Part shown: positions 1 through 7,040 of the stretch, in pieces | How the letters are laid out: every line of letters starts with the position of its first letter | Numbering within the stretch: the first letter of the stretch is position 1 | DNA from: a virus | Direction: 5' to 3' (one strand) | Length of the DNA stretch: 27,788 nt | Virus record (IMG/VR): IMGVR_UViG_3300020183_000370 | Coordinates: 1 to 27,788 of that record | Program-made: the position numbers and the translations under genes | Notes under the pieces: generated by a model | What the model was told of the DNA's origin: nothing | What the model saw: only the letters and a program-made list of their open reading frames with translations | The model's database searches: none

Positions 1-1723
1 CTTGATTGTTTATAATAATATTATTTGGTTGATTGGCGTTTTGAGTAATAGTGCGCGATCTATCATCTACAGGTTCAGCAGGCTGCGGTCTTTCCATAAA
101 AGACATCTCAGCATCCATGCTACGTCCTATTGCCGCACCCGTTCTATCTTGAGGTGAAAATCTTTGTATAATTTCCGGACTCACGGGGACTAGTCCTTGT
201 CGAGTTCTAATACTAATAGGTACATTGTCACTGTTTAGAGTAGCTCCTAGAACATTAAATCTAGGGATATTCATTGCCGCACCTACTTCGTCAATTCTAT
301 CTTTCAACTCGCCTTGAACCCTACCTGGTCCTTGCATATCTACATTTCTGGTAGCTGATCGCGCAGCTGCTGCCTCATTTGCTGCAGCCCGTTCTTCAGT
401 AGACTGTTGAGTACGCATGAAGTTCATTTCTTCATCCATACTCTGACCTATAGCGCGTTGAGCTCCAGCAGCTCGCTCGGTCTCACGTGCGCGCCTCTGT
501 TCTAGATAATCAGCGACTTCTTGTGGTACTCTAGGATTTCCAGCATTAGAAGTAGCAGCTTCTCTAGTAGCTGCATCAAATAACGCATTTGCTCTTTCGC
601 GTGCTGCTTTCTGCTCATCTGACTCACCAGACTCTGGCGCCTCTAGTAAATCTCTAGCGCTTTCTATTTGCTCAGTATTCATTTCATAACTGCCAGCTAG
701 ACCTCTAGCCGCGGCTTGACCTGGTGATCCACCAGGAGTAACACCCATATTCTCCCTTCCAGCTTGAGCTTGATTCAGCGCTTGCTGTTGTAACCTATCT
801 CTTTCTTCAGGCGTCATATTAATAGCTCTTATGATCGCAGCACCAATTGCACCTAAAGCGCCAGCACCTATAATTGCAGCAAGAGCTGGTCCACTAAACA
901 GCAACCTAGCACCTGTTAATAACGCTCTACCAGCTAGACCGGTAGGATTAAAAAGAGAAGAAATAGTACTAACAAGAGTTCTACCTAACAATGAACTGAG
1001 ATTACCCACAGTTGTAAGTAAACCTTCAATTCCAGTTCTTAATGTTGCAAATACTCCTAATAAAGCACTACCAGCTGCGACTAGAGATTCAAAAATACTT
1101 GAATCTTTTTTTCCATCTTTCTTTTCCTCTTTAGCGGTTTTTTCATCACCATATGGTAGTAACTTTTCAATTCTAAGAACTGTATCTTTTACAATACCAA
1201 TATCGCGTGATACGCGCATATTAGTATCTTTAACGTTGGATATATCTTTACTCATAGTAGATATATCTGCTTCTACTTTAGTATTAGTAGCTCTTCCGCG
1301 AAATAAGCCACCGCCAGCCCTTATAGTACCTGTCTGTTCTTCTTCGGGTACTAATGTATTATAGACTTGTCTTCTGGGAGCGTATCTAGCTGCATCAGCG
1401 TATATACCACTATTATAACCAAAAGCAGCACCTACAATGTTTCTCGCAGCAAAATTACCTAGAGCACGCGTACGCGACATAGTAGGAGTTTGTACTGTTT
1501 TATAACCAGTAGTAACAGCGCTTTGTGAAGTATCTTGACTTACCTCGGTTTCTTGAGGAGTAAACTCAGGTTCAAGTTTATCAACAACAGCCCCTATAAT
1601 AGAATCAGGCATATACCTACCACCAACAGGTTTACCGTTTTTATCGTACAATCCGGTCTTACCAGGAAAGGTAGGTCTTTCTTTAGGTAGAGGAATCTTT
1701 ATAGGGGAAGTTGTACTAGACAT
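1..1723 (-). CDS. Probable tail tape-measure / baseplate hub protein, partial (C-terminus beyond window)
   Basis: An open frame runs from the ATG at 1723-1721 to the left edge (about 574 codons, no stop), so only the N-terminal part is seen. It begins MSSTTSPIKIPLPKERPT. A helical stretch with heptad-like spacing follows (about residues 150-195, including VKDTNMRVSRDIGIVKDTVL). Next comes a Gly/Ala-rich hydrophobic segment at about residues 270-300 (ALAAIIGAGALGAIGAAII), then a long Ala/Glu/Arg/Gln-rich helical region. A 14-residue motif occurs twice (AIGQSMDEEMNFM and AIGRSMDAEMSFM). Hydrophobic patches inside a long helical protein, and the position directly after a tail-chaperone-like pair (gp26 plus the 54-residue ORF), suggest the tape-measure role that gp29 plays in T4. 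I see no clear sequence match to gp29, so the call rests on context and composition. The start overlaps the preceding stop as TAATG, implying coupled translation. A generic virion structural protein is the alternative. Confidence 0.55.
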   Translation of the reverse strand, partial: MSSTTSPIKIPLPKERPTFPGKTGLYDKNGKPVGGRYMPDSIIGAVVDKLEPEFTPQETEVSQDTSQSAVTTGYKTVQTPTMSRTRALGNFAARNIVGAAFGYNSGIYADAARYAPRRQVYNTLVPEEEQTGTIRAGGGLFRGRATNTKVEADISTMSKDISNVKDTNMRVSRDIGIVKDTVLRIEKLLPYGDEKTAKEEKKDGKKDSSIFESLVAAGSALLGVFATLRTGIEGLLTTVGNLSSLLGRTLVSTISSLFNPTGLAGRALLTGARLLFSGPALAAIIGAGALGAIGAAIIRAINMTPEERDRLQQQALNQAQAGRENMGVTPGGSPGQAAARGLAGSYEMNTEQIESARDLLEAPESGESDEQKAARERANALFDAATREAATSNAGNPRVPQEVADYLEQRRARETERAAGAQRAIGQSMDEEMNFMRTQQSTEERAAANEAAAARSATRNVDMQGPGRVQGELKDRIDEVGAAMNIPRFNVLGATLNSDNVPISIRTRQGLVPVSPEIIQRFSPQDRTGAAIGRSMDAEMSFMERPQPAEPVDDRSRTITQNANQPNNIIINNQ

Positions 1724-1887
1724 TATTGAGCTTCTTTTTTACTTTCCAAATAATTTAAAAGCATACCCATATAAATGTCACGTTCAAAAATAATAAGATC
1801 TTCTATTTCACTTATCGAATATTTATGATGCTGAGCCAAGGCAAAGATATTAGCATAATAATACTGTAATTCAGTATGACTCAGCAT
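1723..1887 (-). CDS. 54-residue tail-chaperone extension ORF (T-like), likely reached by -1 frameshift from gp26
   Basis: ATG at 1887-1885, TAA at 1725-1723, 54 codons. The protein starts MLSHTELQYYYANIFALAQ and ends LLNYLESKKEAQ. It is helical and acidic, with an ISEIEDLIIFERDIYMGML core. The core recalls, only loosely, the short second chaperone ORFs (lambda T, P2 E'), which often carry an L..L..WR/FE pattern. Its ATG lies 5 bases after the gp26 stop and is in the -1 frame relative to gp26. A run of eight T on the coding strand at the end of gp26 forms a T_TTT_TTT slippery heptamer that leads straight into this frame (junction ...EDFF-LI-MLSH). No good Shine-Dalgarno precedes the ATG, which favours frameshifting or coupling over independent initiation. 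The ORF sits immediately before the tape-measure gene, as lambda T sits before H. It is clearly open; its function is inferred. Confidence 0.7.
   Translation of the reverse strand: MLSHTELQYYYANIFALAQHHKYSISEIEDLIIFERDIYMGMLLNYLESKKEAQ
1820..1827 (-). promoter_or_regulatory. Possible T4-type late promoter (CATAAATA) upstream of the tape-measure gene
   Basis: The minus strand reads CATAAATA, one mismatch from the T4 late consensus TATAAATA. It lies inside the 54-residue ORF, about 97 bases before the tape-measure ATG at 1723. Initiation just downstream would give a leader for the tape-measure gene. One octamer in AT-rich DNA can be chance. Confidence 0.35.
1861..1877 (-). other. Short inverted repeat downstream of the slippery site
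   Basis: On the coding strand ATACTG-AATTA-CAGTAT is a perfect 6-bp stem with a 5-base loop. It begins 15 bases after the slippery heptamer. It is AT-rich and farther away than the usual 5-9 base spacing, so it is at best a weak stimulator of frameshifting and could be chance. Confidence 0.3.
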
Positions 1888-1889
1888 AA

Positions 1890-2594
1890 TTAAAAAAAAT
1901 CTTCTAACCGCGTCAATTCAATATTGACGTCCTCTTCCTTAGAGTTTTTATATGATGTAGTATACCTCATCGTAGGTAGAGCTTTAAAATAATCTTCTAA
2001 TTTTTTAAAACTCTCGATTGATAGATCCTCAATAAACTCTTCTATTTCATTACTGGTATAGTCACTCGCTTTATATACTTGTTCATTATCAAAGATATAC
2101 TCTATACTCTTAGATACTAGCTCGACGCCCACCTCTGCATTATCCATAGAATCAAGTTTAAGATCTTGCATCATACTTAAAGTAGGTATCTTCATCATGA
2201 GACCCATCGAATCTGAAAGCATAATTTTTGTATTAAAGTTATCAGGCACTGTAATCTTAATCTTATCAACATCTATAGTAACATCATGAGTTATTTTTCT
2301 GTCATACGTATCATAATATTTTAAATTAATCTCACTACTAATCGACTTTGCTCTTAGCATAACGAAAATATATTCAAACTCTACTAATGGTATTTCGAAA
2401 ATATCAATCTTACTATCAATAATACAATTACTAATAACAGCAGCAAGATTATTAATTATATCGGGCAACTCTTTACTCTCTTTTGCAATAAGAAGCATTT
2501 TCTCCTCACGCACTAGCATAGGCCTGCACTTAATAGTTTTTTTAGACAGAGGAAGAAAGATAGTAAATATAGGTTGTTGTATCTTAGGTAGCAT
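1890..2594 (-). CDS. gp26: Baseplate hub assembly protein gp26 (tail-assembly chaperone)
   Basis: This 234-residue protein belongs to the T4 gp26 baseplate hub assembly family (T4_baseplate; T4 gp26 is about 208 residues). Recognisable features are the N-terminus MLPKIQQPIFTIFLPLSKK followed by a basic RPMLVREEK element. A central part contains VEFEYIFVMLRAKSI and an acidic KYYDTYDRKI strand. The C-terminal domain has SIEYIFDNEQVYKASD, EFIEDLS, FKALPTM and the ending LTRLEDFF. It acts in the host cytoplasm during hub assembly and is not expected in the finished virion. The ATG at 2594 has a good AAAGGTGA ribosome site (2609-2602). A second strong site, GAGGAG, precedes an in-frame internal ATG at codon 33. 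The gene ends in a T8 run that can shift ribosomes into the following 54-residue ORF. Family assignment is firm; the chaperone-for-tape-measure role is inferred from gene order. Confidence 0.9.
   Translation of the reverse strand: MLPKIQQPIFTIFLPLSKKTIKCRPMLVREEKMLLIAKESKELPDIINNLAAVISNCIIDSKIDIFEIPLVEFEYIFVMLRAKSISSEINLKYYDTYDRKITHDVTIDVDKIKITVPDNFNTKIMLSDSMGLMMKIPTLSMMQDLKLDSMDNAEVGVELVSKSIEYIFDNEQVYKASDYTSNEIEEFIEDLSIESFKKLEDYFKALPTMRYTTSYKNSKEEDVNIELTRLEDFF
1893..1899 (-). promoter_or_regulatory. Putative programmed -1 frameshift site T_TTT_TTT in gp26
   Basis: On the coding strand the end of gp26 reads GAT TTT TTT TAA TTATG. The last T of GAT plus the two Phe codons make a homopolymeric slippery heptamer directly before the TAA stop at 1892-1890. 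A one-base backward slip continues TTA ATT ATG CTG, exactly in the frame of the 54-residue ORF. The fusion would be 234 + 2 + 54 = 290 residues. Transcriptional slippage adding one T to the T8 run would give the same product. Confidence 0.65.
2496..2507 (-). promoter_or_regulatory. Strong internal Shine-Dalgarno and ATG inside gp26 (codon 33)
   Basis: The coding strand reads GAGGAGAAAATG. GAGGAG (2507-2502) lies three bases before an in-frame ATG (2498-2496), which would start a 202-residue short form, MLLIAKESKELPD. The spacing is tight but workable. From memory, T4 gene 26 has been reported to make a shorter product from an internal start, so a conserved short isoform is possible. Confidence 0.4.
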
Positions 2595-2621
2595 ACTAAT
2601 TTCACCTTTAAATATTAATGT

Positions 2622-3602
2622 TTATCCAGTGATATATCTCACCACCGAAGATGAGGTACGTACCGTATTTAATATATCAGCAATACCGGTAGGACGTCTC
2701 AATAAACTACTTAGTGTAGTGGCAGATGTACCGAATAATATAAGTGCATTTCCTAGAGATAGATTTCTGAGCGAGTTTCTATCAATAGTTGCAGGAGTTA
2801 GGTAATTTGAAGTCCATGATTTGTACGTAAAAGTAACGTCTAATATCGCGAGATCTGAACCTGCGCCCCATTTAAGATTTACATTGCCAATATTAGTTGG
2901 AAACGCTTCGTGTAATTTAACGTGAAGTACTCTAGCCGCGGCCGCGTCAAATACGTAGATATCTACTATAGTAGCGTATTCTTCCATATATGATACTTCA
3001 CCATAAAATGCACCCTCCGATGTTTTTGGGCCGGTAGCATCAGGATCAAAATTTACAATTTTTTGAAACCACTTAGTAAAAAAATTGAGCGCTACACTTG
3101 TATTATCCATGTAAAAATTCATTACGACATCGTCAAACTTGGCACGAATAGGTCTTGACTGTGTTACACCATAACCAAAATGTGGTACTGATGCAGTGGA
3201 AATTCCCATTCCCGGTAATTGAGTACCCGAGCATAAGAAGGGTAATACTTTACCAAAATCACTTACAAACTTTAAATTATTATTATTACTTCTACTATTT
3301 CTAAGCCACTTAGGAGGAGTAACATAGACCATAAAATGAGAAGGATTAACAAAACCTGATAATTTCGAAGCTACTGAAATAAAATTATTAATATTAAATC
3401 CTTCAGTTGAGCGTGGATTAGTTCCATTAAAACTGTTAATAACACCACCAAGTTGCGTAATTAACGCGCCTGCGACAGCGGCTTTATTTCTATTATTAGT
3501 AGTACTGTTAAGAGTAGCTTGCGCGGCGCTAAAAATGCCCGCAACCGTTCCGGCACGTGTTAAGTTCTGCGCGGATAAAATATCAGAAATAGTTTGACCC
3601 AT
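2622..3602 (-). CDS. gp54: Baseplate tail-tube initiator gp54
   Basis: At 326 residues it is close to T4 gp54 (about 320). In T4, gp54 is a tail-tube-fold protein that sits on gp48 at the top of the hub and nucleates tube polymerisation. The tube-like core runs from about residue 80 to 270: NPSHFMVYVTPPKWL, an LPFLCSGTQLPGMGISTASV strand pair, the MNFYMDNTSVALNFFTKWF segment (compare the Phe-x-Met-Asp...Trp segment of gp54/gp19), and a closing SDLAILDVTFTYKSWTSNY strand. Both ends are Asn/Ser/Thr-rich and probably flexible. The ATG at 3602 is preceded by GAGAAG and by a perfect late-promoter octamer at 3634-3627, giving it a likely independent start of transcription. The neighbour gp26 lies 27 bases downstream. 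A plain tail-tube gp19 paralogue is the alternative, less likely because of the length and the hub-gene context. Confidence 0.82.
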   Translation of the reverse strand: MGQTISDILSAQNLTRAGTVAGIFSAAQATLNSTTNNRNKAAVAGALITQLGGVINSFNGTNPRSTEGFNINNFISVASKLSGFVNPSHFMVYVTPPKWLRNSRSNNNNLKFVSDFGKVLPFLCSGTQLPGMGISTASVPHFGYGVTQSRPIRAKFDDVVMNFYMDNTSVALNFFTKWFQKIVNFDPDATGPKTSEGAFYGEVSYMEEYATIVDIYVFDAAAARVLHVKLHEAFPTNIGNVNLKWGAGSDLAILDVTFTYKSWTSNYLTPATIDRNSLRNLSLGNALILFGTSATTLSSLLRRPTGIADILNTVRTSSSVVRYITG

Positions 3603-3626
3603 GGACTTCTCTAACTTATAATAAAT

Positions 3627-3634
3627 TATTTATA
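3627..3634 (-). promoter_or_regulatory. T4-type late promoter TATAAATA (minus strand) before gp54
   Basis: The minus strand reads TATAAATA, a perfect match to the T4 late core. It directly abuts the TAG stop of gp4 (3637-3635) and lies 24 bases before the gp54 ATG at 3602. It would drive gp54, gp26, the 54-residue ORF and the tape-measure gene late in infection. Confidence 0.7.
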
Positions 3635-4081
3635 CTAGAACTTAATACCTAGTTCCTTTTCTGTAAGTATTAAAAATTTCCATTTCCTATCAAGGCAGTA
3701 ATCATAAGCTGCTTTCCATTTAGCCTCATTTATAGAGTATGTTAATACTTCCGAAATAAATTGCTTTTTCTTTTTATTACCTTGAACTGGCACGTTTGTT
3801 TGATTGCTGGGTTTTATCTCAATCATCAATACCTCTACCACCCCTTCACTATTCTGCTTCTTTACAACAAAGTCTGGAAAGTAGCGATGTATTCTTTTAT
3901 CAACCGGGCTAACGTAATTAACTGATATCTCTTCACTTGCCCAGCTTATAACATCTTTATGCTCATCTAAATATCTCATAAATTTAAACTCCCAAAGTGA
4001 CCTATAAATAATGTTATTACTATCACCAAGATATTTTTGGGGATTTTTAGGTCTAAAAACGCCTTTATAAGAAGATGCCAT
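3635..4081 (-). CDS. gp4: Head completion protein gp4 (TnsA-like nuclease fold)
   Basis: With the ATG at 4081 the product is 148 residues, MASSYKGVFRPKNPQKYLGD..., close to T4 gp4 (150). The family carries the TnsA N-terminal / restriction-endonuclease-like fold. Visible conserved parts are YKGVFRPKNPQKYLGD, the IYRSLWEFKFMRYLDEH helix with its Glu, WASEEISVNYVSPVDKR, HRYFPDFVV and the IEIKP strand. The Glu...FPDF...E-x-K arrangement is the PD-(D/E)XK-type active-site pattern. In T4, gp4 (with gp50) acts on DNA-filled heads before tail joining. An upstream in-frame TTG at 4096 would add MVILR, but the ATG gives the family N-terminus. The start overlaps the divergent gp48 start in a shared CATG. 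No late promoter for this gene is visible in the first bases of gp48. Confidence 0.9.
   Translation of the reverse strand: MASSYKGVFRPKNPQKYLGDSNNIIYRSLWEFKFMRYLDEHKDVISWASEEISVNYVSPVDKRIHRYFPDFVVKKQNSEGVVEVLMIEIKPSNQTNVPVQGNKKKKQFISEVLTYSINEAKWKAAYDYCLDRKWKFLILTEKELGIKF
4003..4010 (+). promoter_or_regulatory. T4-type late promoter TATAAATA (plus strand) driving gp48 and followers
   Basis: A perfect TATAAATA lies 70 bases before the gp48 ATG, inside the opposite-strand gp4 coding region. Initiation shortly after it would give a leader of roughly 60 bases that is antisense to the first codons of gp4. It is the only good late octamer upstream of the whole rightward arm. Confidence 0.7.
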
Positions 4082-5156
4082 GCGTAATATTACCAATGCT
4101 AGAACTTTAATGGATAGGGCTAGATCAACTTCCGGTCGCTCACTTAATATTTTAAAGTTTCCTCAAGATATAGAAGCTGTTCCACATAAGATGTTGATTA
4201 ACGTAAGAAGCCGAAACCGTGCCGGTGCAGGTGAACTTACCACTACAGTAGGTAGCTCTATTCGTAGCGCTATAGCCCTACCAGTACCAGGAAAAATTAT
4301 TGAGAAGTATAATGCTAACTATGATAATGTTGATTTAGGTGTTATTGGTAATGCAGTTGCAGATGCAATGTCAAATGTTAATCTTGGTGAAGGGCTAGGA
4401 TCTGCAATCGGCAGTTTAGGCGCTGCAGCAGGAGCAGGTATTCGAAGCCTTACAGGTATTGAAAATGAAGAAGGAATAAGTGCTTTTACGACTGGCGCTA
4501 GAAACGTAGTAGGAGCTCTTGCGTACGGTGCAGCTATTAATATTACAAATAGAGTTGCGGGTTACTTGGGACAGAATACAAATGCCGCTCAAGCAATCGC
4601 TGCTGGTACAGGTATGATTTTTAACCCTCATCAAACAGCAGTATTCAAAGGTGTTAACTTAAGAACTATGACATACACCTGGACTCTTGCCCCTAAAACT
4701 GAGCAAGAGAGCTTAAATGTTGAGAAAATTGTTGATACACTACGATACGCAATGCTACCCTCCATTGCTAGGAATAGATTATTTTTAAACTTTCCCGATG
4801 AGGTAGAATATAAAATTTTAGGTTCACTACCTCAGTATGATATGCCAACTACCCCTTGCGTTATTACTGATATAGCGCTAGACAGGTCACCACAAGGTCC
4901 GTCGTTTTTTGCAAAAACTGGGGCACCTGTTCTATATGGCTTGACAATTACTCTTATGGAAATTAAGTCACTACTTAAGGAAGATTTTACTGACAGAAGG
5001 GGATCTTATGAAAATCCCACGCCTGTTGTAGATCTAGCAGCTGCAGTTAATGCAGCGGAGGCAGCTAATGAACCAGTCGTACCTGCCCCTAGCCCGGCCG
5101 CAGCTTTTCCAGGAGCAATAGATCCCACATCATTTGGACTATCAGGACCACCTTAA
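4080..5156 (+). CDS. gp48: Baseplate tail-tube cap gp48
   Basis: At 358 residues it is similar to T4 gp48 (364). gp48 sits on the gp27/gp29 hub and, with gp54, bridges the hub to the tail tube. The N-terminus, RSTSGRSLNILKFPQDIE, fits the family pattern of a short basic leader followed by a LxFPxD-type strand. The middle (residues 85-170) is Ala/Gly-rich (GLGSAIGSLGAAAGAGIRSL). The tube-like part runs from about 175 to 310: NPHQTAVFKGVNLRTMTYTW, KTEQESLNVEKIVDTLRYAM, LFLNFPDEVEYKIL, and CVITDIALDRSPQGPSFF. The C-terminal 50 residues are Pro/Ala-rich. The ATG at 4080 has an AAGAAG ribosome site; an ATG at codon 11 is an alternative. Transcription probably starts at the late promoter 4003-4010. 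The stop overlaps the gp53 start (TAATG). Confidence 0.85.
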   Translation: MRNITNARTLMDRARSTSGRSLNILKFPQDIEAVPHKMLINVRSRNRAGAGELTTTVGSSIRSAIALPVPGKIIEKYNANYDNVDLGVIGNAVADAMSNVNLGEGLGSAIGSLGAAAGAGIRSLTGIENEEGISAFTTGARNVVGALAYGAAINITNRVAGYLGQNTNAAQAIAAGTGMIFNPHQTAVFKGVNLRTMTYTWTLAPKTEQESLNVEKIVDTLRYAMLPSIARNRLFLNFPDEVEYKILGSLPQYDMPTTPCVITDIALDRSPQGPSFFAKTGAPVLYGLTITLMEIKSLLKEDFTDRRGSYENPTPVVDLAAAVNAAEAANEPVVPAPSPAAAFPGAIDPTSFGLSGPP

Positions 5157-5680
5157 TGGCTGTAGAATATTTTAATAACTTCCCCACAATTCAATATAAA
5201 AATAAAGAAGCGAAAAATATACTATTAAGGGTAGGAGTTAGAAACTCGACTCTTAAACCTAGTATAATTTTTATGCCCTTGACAGTGCAAGAGTATGAAA
5301 GACCTGATATTATTGCTAATGAGCTTTATGAGCAGAGTACATACGATTGGACAATAAGATTAATTAATAAGCAGATAGATCCGTATCACCACTGGTATCT
5401 TCCTACCGAACAACTAGAAAAAAACATAATTAAAAAATACGGAAGTCTGCCTATCGCTCAAAATACTATAATTCATTATAGAAATAATACTAACACAGAC
5501 GTGTTTATTACTAACGACACATACAATCTTATGTCAGCTGGTGATAAAGCAAACTATACAGCTATATCTGCTTATGATTTTGAAGTTGAAGTGAATGATA
5601 GAAAAAAGAATATTCTTGTCGTCTCACCAAATAATGTGGATGAAATGGATAGGCTTTTAGAAGAAAAGTTAAATGAGTAG
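5156..5680 (+). CDS. gp53: Baseplate wedge protein gp53
   Basis: This 174-residue protein belongs to the T4 gp53 family (196 residues in T4), which joins neighbouring wedges and the hub during baseplate assembly. The family region is obvious: VEYFNNFPTIQYKNKEAKNI, then LTVQEYERPDIIANELYEQ, STYDWTIRLINKQIDPYHHW and LPTEQLEKNIIKKYG. The last 70 residues are more variable, and the protein ends in an acidic helix. It is coupled to gp48 by TAATG and overlaps the next gene by 8 bases, so co-translation is expected. No oddity seen. Confidence 0.92.
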   Translation: MAVEYFNNFPTIQYKNKEAKNILLRVGVRNSTLKPSIIFMPLTVQEYERPDIIANELYEQSTYDWTIRLINKQIDPYHHWYLPTEQLEKNIIKKYGSLPIAQNTIIHYRNNTNTDVFITNDTYNLMSAGDKANYTAISAYDFEVEVNDRKKNILVVSPNNVDEMDRLLEEKLNE

Positions 5681-7040
5681 TACATTAAACGTAACGCTTA
5701 ATAACCCCAAAGCAGTTACAATAGACAAAATAGAGCTAGAGAAATTTGACAGCTCTAAAAAAATAGAAGTAAAACTACTAACTGCTTCTTTAATGTTAAG
5801 CAGTAGCATCCATTTTCCTACTATTTTCGGTAGAATGGTTATAGGTGATACCAATAATCTATTAGATAACGAAACATTCTCTTTTACTGGTGAAGAGTTT
5901 GTTAATATTACTATTAAGCAACCCGCGCAAAGTAATACTATAGCGCTGTCAGATTTTTCTTATAAATTTGTTGTTAATAAAGTAGATACAGAATTACAAT
6001 CAGAAGATGCATCCGGTTCAGTATATAGAATCGAACTAGTTTCAGTCGATTTTTTTATTAATTCTGGTGCTATGAAGAGTAAAGGCTATTCTAATACTAA
6101 TACTAATATTGTAAAAAATATATTAGAAAATGAGTTAAAGACTGAAATACCACTAGTTAACTTTGAAGAGACAGTAGGGCCCACACAATATGCTTTTGTA
6201 GAATCAAAACCATTTGAAAAAATCAATATGGTAACAAATCAAACTTTTTCTACTAGAGACTCAATTACTTCAACCTTTCTCTTTTATGAAAATTTTAAAG
6301 GTTATAATTTTGAATCATATGAAAATATAATTCAACGTAACTTAGAATCTAAAACTACACCTCGTAAATTCAGTTATAAAATGACCGTTAGTAATGATAG
6401 AGAAGCATATAACTCTATATTAAGTTATCTTAAACCCTATAGATTTAATATGCATTCTAGACTTGCCCATGGCTTTTACTCTACAAAAGTAATATCCTAT
6501 AATCTGTTTGAAAAAAGAGCTGACGAACGTACTATTACTTTACCAAACGAAATAAAAGAAAATAGAAATAAATTAAATCCCAATCAAGACAGTAGAAGTA
6601 CTAACGCGTTTGTTGATAAAGTGAAAGAATTAGGCAGCCTAACTTATCTAATACCCTACTCTCCTCCTAGTGCATATAGAGGTCCTGAGAGAGTAGATAA
6701 CACTAACAGTGCTCTACTATACTCAAGTCCTTTTTCTATTTTACTAGATGAAAATACCATAGCAGTGCGCGTTAACGGTATATTAGATCAAAACGTAGGT
6801 GATTTAATAGAGCTTGAATTTCCAGATAGTTTAGCTACCACAAACGTACTAAAAAATATTGATAGAGATATATCGGGTAGATATATTATTAGCGAATTAA
6901 CACATGAAATACAAAACACAGGTGGTGCGTTTGAAATTGAATCAAACGTTACATGTATTAAGGAAAGTACTTTACGTAAAACTACATACTATAATTCTCA
7001 ATCAACTATCAATACTATAAAGATAAAAGCTTTAGAATGA
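5673..7040 (+). CDS. gp27: Baseplate hub protein, gp27-like
   Basis: This 455-residue protein (T4 gp27 is 391) is placed directly before the gp5 equivalent, as expected for the hub trimer that holds the spike and has the tube-like ring fold. Supporting sequence: an N-terminal half with repeated beta strands (FPTIFGRMVIGDTNNLLDN, then a FTGEEFVNITIKQP strand, YKFVVNKVDTELQSED, YRIELVSVDFFI), a helix GYSNTNTNIVKNILENELK, and the hub motif KPFEKINMVTNQTFS, followed by STFLFYENFKGYNFES. The C-terminal part has NGILDQNVGDLIELEFP and RYIISELTHEIQN, typical of the gpD/gp27 OB-like region. The start overlaps the gp53 end by 8 bases, and the stop overlaps the next start as ATGA. Sequence identity to T4 gp27 is low; the call uses motif order and position. 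Confidence 0.82.
   Translation: MSSTLNVTLNNPKAVTIDKIELEKFDSSKKIEVKLLTASLMLSSSIHFPTIFGRMVIGDTNNLLDNETFSFTGEEFVNITIKQPAQSNTIALSDFSYKFVVNKVDTELQSEDASGSVYRIELVSVDFFINSGAMKSKGYSNTNTNIVKNILENELKTEIPLVNFEETVGPTQYAFVESKPFEKINMVTNQTFSTRDSITSTFLFYENFKGYNFESYENIIQRNLESKTTPRKFSYKMTVSNDREAYNSILSYLKPYRFNMHSRLAHGFYSTKVISYNLFEKRADERTITLPNEIKENRNKLNPNQDSRSTNAFVDKVKELGSLTYLIPYSPPSAYRGPERVDNTNSALLYSSPFSILLDENTIAVRVNGILDQNVGDLIELEFPDSLATTNVLKNIDRDISGRYIISELTHEIQNTGGAFEIESNVTCIKESTLRKTTYYNSQSTINTIKIKALE

Noticed and set aside
831-1364. 177-codon plus-strand open frame
   Set aside because: Antisense shadow of the tape-measure-like gene; low-complexity Ala/Pro/Leu/Val translation, no ribosome site, and the opposite strand is open from 1723 to the edge.
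3635-4096. gp4 starting at TTG 4096
   Set aside because: The ATG at 4081 gives the family N-terminus (MASSYKG...); the extra MVILR has no support.
4416-4634. 72-codon Cys/Ser-rich minus-strand frame inside gp48
   Set aside because: Shadow of the Ala/Gly-rich part of gp48; no family features.
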